Notes under the pieces: generated by a model
What the model saw: only the letters and a program-made list of their open reading frames with translations
Told to the model about the DNA's origin: nothing
The model's database searches: none
Assembly: GCF_014192225.1 (NCBI RefSeq)
Contig: NZ_JACHXS010000004.1
Coordinates: forward strand, 297,939 to 361,938
Direction: 5' to 3'
DNA length: 64,000 nucleotides
From: Pseudoduganella umbonata
GTDB lineage: Bacteria > Pseudomonadota > Gammaproteobacteria > Burkholderiales > Burkholderiaceae_D
Translations under genes and position numbers: made by a program
Shown: one piece after another, positions 61,129-64,000 of the stretch
Numbering within the stretch: position 1 is the stretch's first letter
Layout: each line of letters opens with the position of its first letter

Positions 61129-64000
61129 TCAGATCGTCTCGATCGACGTGTCGATCGCGCCGACCAGGCCGATGTTCTCGTTCGACGCCGCGAAGCCCCA
61201 CAGCACGTCGCCCCGGTCCTTGGCGCCGCTGTCCAGCGCCTCGGTCCAGTACGTCATGCCGGCCGCATCGCCTTCGCGGTGCAGCGCCACCTCATACAAG
61301 CTGGCGACGAACGCTTCGTTCGACAGGCCGCCGTACAGCCCCTCCGCTTCCTGGCTGCCCATGAAGGAATCGGCGATGTCCTGCAGCGACATGCCGGCTT
61401 CGTGGCTGGCGATCCAGTAGTTGATGCCGCCGGTGTCGGCCAGGCGGTCGAACGCGGCGCTGTACAGGCGCACCAGGTAAGCCGCTTCGCTGAAGTTGAA
61501 GTCGCTCTCCTGCCCGGCCGTACCGAACCGCAGGGTCTCGACGCCGGCGACCATGTCGAGGCCGTCTGCACCTTCCACCAGATGCTTCACCTCCAGTGCA
61601 CCGTCCTTGACGCGCAGGGTGTACTCGGCGCGGCCGGCGCCAGCCAGCAGCAGCGTGTCCTTGCCACTGCCACCGTCGATGACGTCGTCGCCCTGGCCGC
61701 CGAACACGATGTCGTCGCCTTCGTCGCCGTAGATGCGGTCGTTGCCGCCGGCACTGCCGACGGTGTCGTTGCCGGCGCCGCCGTGCAGCACATCGTCGTC
61801 GGCGCCCAGCACCAGGTGCTGCGCGGCGCCGTCGCCCCACACTTTCTGGGAGCCGGCCCCGCCGGTCACCTTGACCTCGCCGATCACCGCGGCGAACTCG
61901 ACGTTCTGCAGTTCGATCGCCGAGCCCGCAGGCAGGCCGCGGGTGTCGATCACCAGCGCGGTCAGCGGATTGCCGGCCGACGCCGAAGCGCCGCTGATCA
62001 CCAGCGCGCTATCCGGGCCGGCAGCGTTGGCTACCGAGGTCGGCACGATGGTCTGCACCAGCAGCGGCGTGCTGGCCGGCAGGTCCGACAGGAACGTCGA
62101 GCCGCCGCCCGTCAGGCTGGCCTGGTCTTGCGAACCGGCCACCGTATGCGCCTGGATCTCGCGGATCAGGTCGGCCAGCGAGTTGCCCGCCGCCTTGGGC
62201 GTGCCGCTACCGGTCGCCTGCAGGCCCACGCCGGTCGGTACCTGGACGCTCAGGAGCGTGCCGCCGTTGGCGCCCGTGACCAGCGGGATATCGGCCACGG
62301 TGTTGTTGCCGACCTGCTCGGCACGGCCCGGTTGCACTACCGGCACCGTGATCACCTGGCTGGTGCCGCCGTCGCTGTTGACGATGCTGCCGGTGGTGAT
62401 CGGCACGCCGTCGACGGTGCTCGGCATCGGTTCCGGATCGTCCACCGGCGGCGTGGCCACGTCGGCCACATTCACTGTCAGCGTCTGGGTATCGGCACCA
62501 TGGCTGTCGGTTGCCGTCACGTCCACCACATAGCTGTTGTCGTGCGCGATGCCGCCCGTGTCCTGCGGCTTGTCGAAGTCGGGTGCCGCGCGGAAGCGCA
62601 GCACGCCGGTGGCCTGGTCGATCTCGAACAGGGCGGCGTCGGCGCCGCCCAAGGTATAGACGACCGGCGCCTCGGCGCTCGCGGTGACGGTCGTGACCGC
62701 GCGTACCCCTTCATCGACCGTGGCTGTCGCCGTCACGGCGCCACCGTTGCTGGTGATGAGTGGCGTCAGCACGGCCACGCCACCCGGATCGCTGATGCTG
62801 CCGTTGACCACGCCGTCGGCGTCGAGCACGCCGCCATCGGTCAGGTCGAACGTGATCTTGGTCTTGCTGCCGACCGTGGTAACGGACTTGGCGACGCTGA
62901 CCCACTTGTCGGTATTGTCCAGCTTGTAGTAGCTGTTGACCTTCTGCGCCGCGTCGACGTAGACCGCCACCTCCACGGTACCGCCAGGGGTCACCTGGCC
63001 GATCGTGAACTCCAGCTGGCCCAGCGGCAGCTTGACGTTGCGCGGCACGCCGCTCGCCGGGGCGGCCGACGCCGCCACCGAGGTCAGGGTCAGGCCGTTG
63101 GCAACCGCCACGGTGGCGTACGGCGTTCCGGTACCCAGGGTCTGCAGCGAGGTGACGTTGAGCTGCGCGTTGTCGGCCAGGCCGTCGCCGTTGCCGTCGC
63201 CCGTCGGACCGGTGGCGCCGTTGACGTAGGCGCTCGACACCGAGGTTTCGCCGGCGTTCGGGCGGCCGTCGTTGTCCATGTCGTTATCGTGGATATTGCC
63301 GATGCCATCGCGGTCCAGGTCGGCCAGCACCGTCACTGCCAGCGCCTGACTGTCGGAGCCGCCGAACTGGTCGTTGACGGTCACGGCGACGTCGTAGATG
63401 CCGTTGCCGCCAGCGTCCGCAGGAGGGGTGGCCAGCGGCGCGGCGATGAAGCTCAGCGCACCGCTGACCGCGTCGATGCTGAACAGGGCGGCATCGGCGC
63501 CGCCGCTGATGCTGTAGCTCAGCGTGTCCTGGTTGGCGTCCGTGGCGGTGACGGTGGTTACCGCCGTGCGCGCCTCGGCCACCTCGACGGCACCGGTGCT
63601 GCCGCCACCGTGCGCACTGATGACCGGCGCGGCATTGCTGCCGACCGCCGCCGGAGCACCGCTGGCACCGTCGACCAGCAGGTTGCCCGCCGCGTCGGCG
63701 ATGCCGCTACCGCTCTTGAGCGTCAGGCCGAGCGTGCCGAGGCCGCGGATATGGTCGATATTGACGGTCCAGGTCGTGCCGGAACCGCTGATACCGGCCA
63801 GGGTGCCGGCCGCGCTGCCGGTGGTAGCCAGCGCGAAGTCGCCCAGGTCGACGCCGCTGACGGCTTCGCTGAACACCACCGTGTAGGCGCGCGCACTGTC
63901 GCTGGCGGCCGGGGCGGTCGCCGGGGTGATGCTGGTCACGCCCGGACGCTGGGCATCTACGCTGGCGCTGCCGCCGCCGTGCGAGCCGGTGTTGCCGGCA
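61129..64000 (-). CDS. Large secreted adhesin-like protein with RTX repeats and DUF4214, partial at right edge
   Basis: The C-terminal part of a very large protein whose start lies beyond the window; the frame is open to 64000. It contains repeated Ig/cadherin-like units (ITPATAPAASDSARAYTVVFSEAVSGVDLGDFAL; SISGGADAALFSIDAVSGALSFIAAP; LGGADAALFEIDQATGVLRFRAAPDFDKPQD), a calcium-binding EF-like linker (DLDRDGIGNIHDNDMDNDGRP), RTX nonapeptides (LHGGAGNDTVGSAGGNDRIYGDEGDDIVFGGQGDDVIDGGSGKDTLLL) and a terminal DUF4214 domain (LVRLYSAAFDRLADTGGINYWIASHEAGMSLQDIADSFMGSQE). There is no visible Sec signal in the part seen. RTX repeats point to type I secretion. It is probably a surface or matrix protein. 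A terminator follows. Confidence 0.9.
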   Translation of the reverse strand, partial: AGNTGSHGGGSASVDAQRPGVTSITPATAPAASDSARAYTVVFSEAVSGVDLGDFALATTGSAAGTLAGISGSGTTWTVNIDHIRGLGTLGLTLKSGSGIADAAGNLLVDGASGAPAAVGSNAAPVISAHGGGSTGAVEVAEARTAVTTVTATDANQDTLSYSISGGADAALFSIDAVSGALSFIAAPLATPPADAGGNGIYDVAVTVNDQFGGSDSQALAVTVLADLDRDGIGNIHDNDMDNDGRPNAGETSVSSAYVNGATGPTGDGNGDGLADNAQLNVTSLQTLGTGTPYATVAVANGLTLTSVAASAAPASGVPRNVKLPLGQLEFTIGQVTPGGTVEVAVYVDAAQKVNSYYKLDNTDKWVSVAKSVTTVGSKTKITFDLTDGGVLDADGVVNGSISDPGGVAVLTPLITSNGGAVTATATVDEGVRAVTTVTASAEAPVVYTLGGADAALFEIDQATGVLRFRAAPDFDKPQDTGGIAHDNSYVVDVTATDSHGADTQTLTVNVADVATPPVDDPEPMPSTVDGVPITTGSIVNSDGGTSQVITVPVVQPGRAEQVGNNTVADIPLVTGANGGTLLSVQVPTGVGLQATGSGTPKAAGNSLADLIREIQAHTVAGSQDQASLTGGGSTFLSDLPASTPLLVQTIVPTSVANAAGPDSALVISGASASAGNPLTALVIDTRGLPAGSAIELQNVEFAAVIGEVKVTGGAGSQKVWGDGAAQHLVLGADDDVLHGGAGNDTVGSAGGNDRIYGDEGDDIVFGGQGDDVIDGGSGKDTLLLAGAGRAEYTLRVKDGALEVKHLVEGADGLDMVAGVETLRFGTAGQESDFNFSEAAYLVRLYSAAFDRLADTGGINYWIASHEAGMSLQDIADSFMGSQEAEGLYGGLSNEAFVASLYEVALHREGDAAGMTYWTEALDSGAKDRGDVLWGFAASNENIGLVGAIDTSIETI

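Overview
The window is GC-rich, has no rRNA, tRNA or CRISPR array, and looks like the chromosome of a free-living betaproteobacterium. The mix of gene families (many TonB receptors and large hybrid kinases, a YfiR-family gene, a DUF4214/RTX protein, a NodD-like LysR regulator and a flavonoid-type aromatic pathway) suggests Oxalobacteraceae of the Massilia/Duganella group. That placement is inference from gene content. Many genes overlap as ATGA, so operons are tightly packed.

Layout. 1-4121: an Old Yellow Enzyme reductase cut by the left edge, four small proteins, and a molybdopterin oxidoreductase paired with a flavin reductase. 4134-8657 (minus): TonB receptor, YfiR-like periplasmic protein and CHASE8 hybrid kinase, a probable outer-membrane-to-kinase signalling unit. 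8806-10102: prolyl 4-hydroxylase and small proteins. 10347-15890 (minus): a cobalamin riboswitch, then an exported, membrane-anchored CobN-like chelatase, an ExbB/MotA-like channel and a DUF2149 protein. 15939-19602: a Fur-box-controlled ABC-2 export operon with two related permeases. 19771-26360: a GGDEF/EAL protein, cyanase, an unknown protein, a Fur-box siderophore receptor and an alpha carbonic anhydrase. 26361-31669: a scarred accessory region in which two IS66 right-end remnants, in direct orientation, flank a frameshifted sulfatase and its formylglycine-generating enzyme, followed by gene remnants and repeated GTCTAAA motifs. 31670-40107: a propeller sensor kinase, an MFS carrier and a 1289-residue double hybrid kinase. 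40117-57231: the most notable locus. 57316-61022: two more kinases. 61129-64000: a large RTX/DUF4214 secreted protein cut by the right edge.

The 40-57 kb locus reads as a complete system for using flavonoid rhamno-glucosides (rutin-, naringin- or hesperidin-like). A divergent TonB receptor would import the glycoside. An exported GH106 alpha-L-rhamnosidase and an exported GH1 beta-glucosidase would remove the sugars. An MFS carrier would bring in the aglycone. An FAD hydroxylase, an extradiol dioxygenase, a fumarylacetoacetase-family hydrolase and an ACMSD-like amidohydrolase would open and shorten the ring. The enzymes form one eight-gene transcription unit. A NodD-like LysR gene, an amidohydrolase and an alpha/beta hydrolase lie just downstream. 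A GATA-N5-TATC operator-like motif occurs twice in the divergent MFS/TonB promoter and once upstream of the separate amidohydrolase pair, which suggests one regulon. Individual steps resemble the naringenin (fde) pathway of Herbaspirillum, but the substrate here is inferred.
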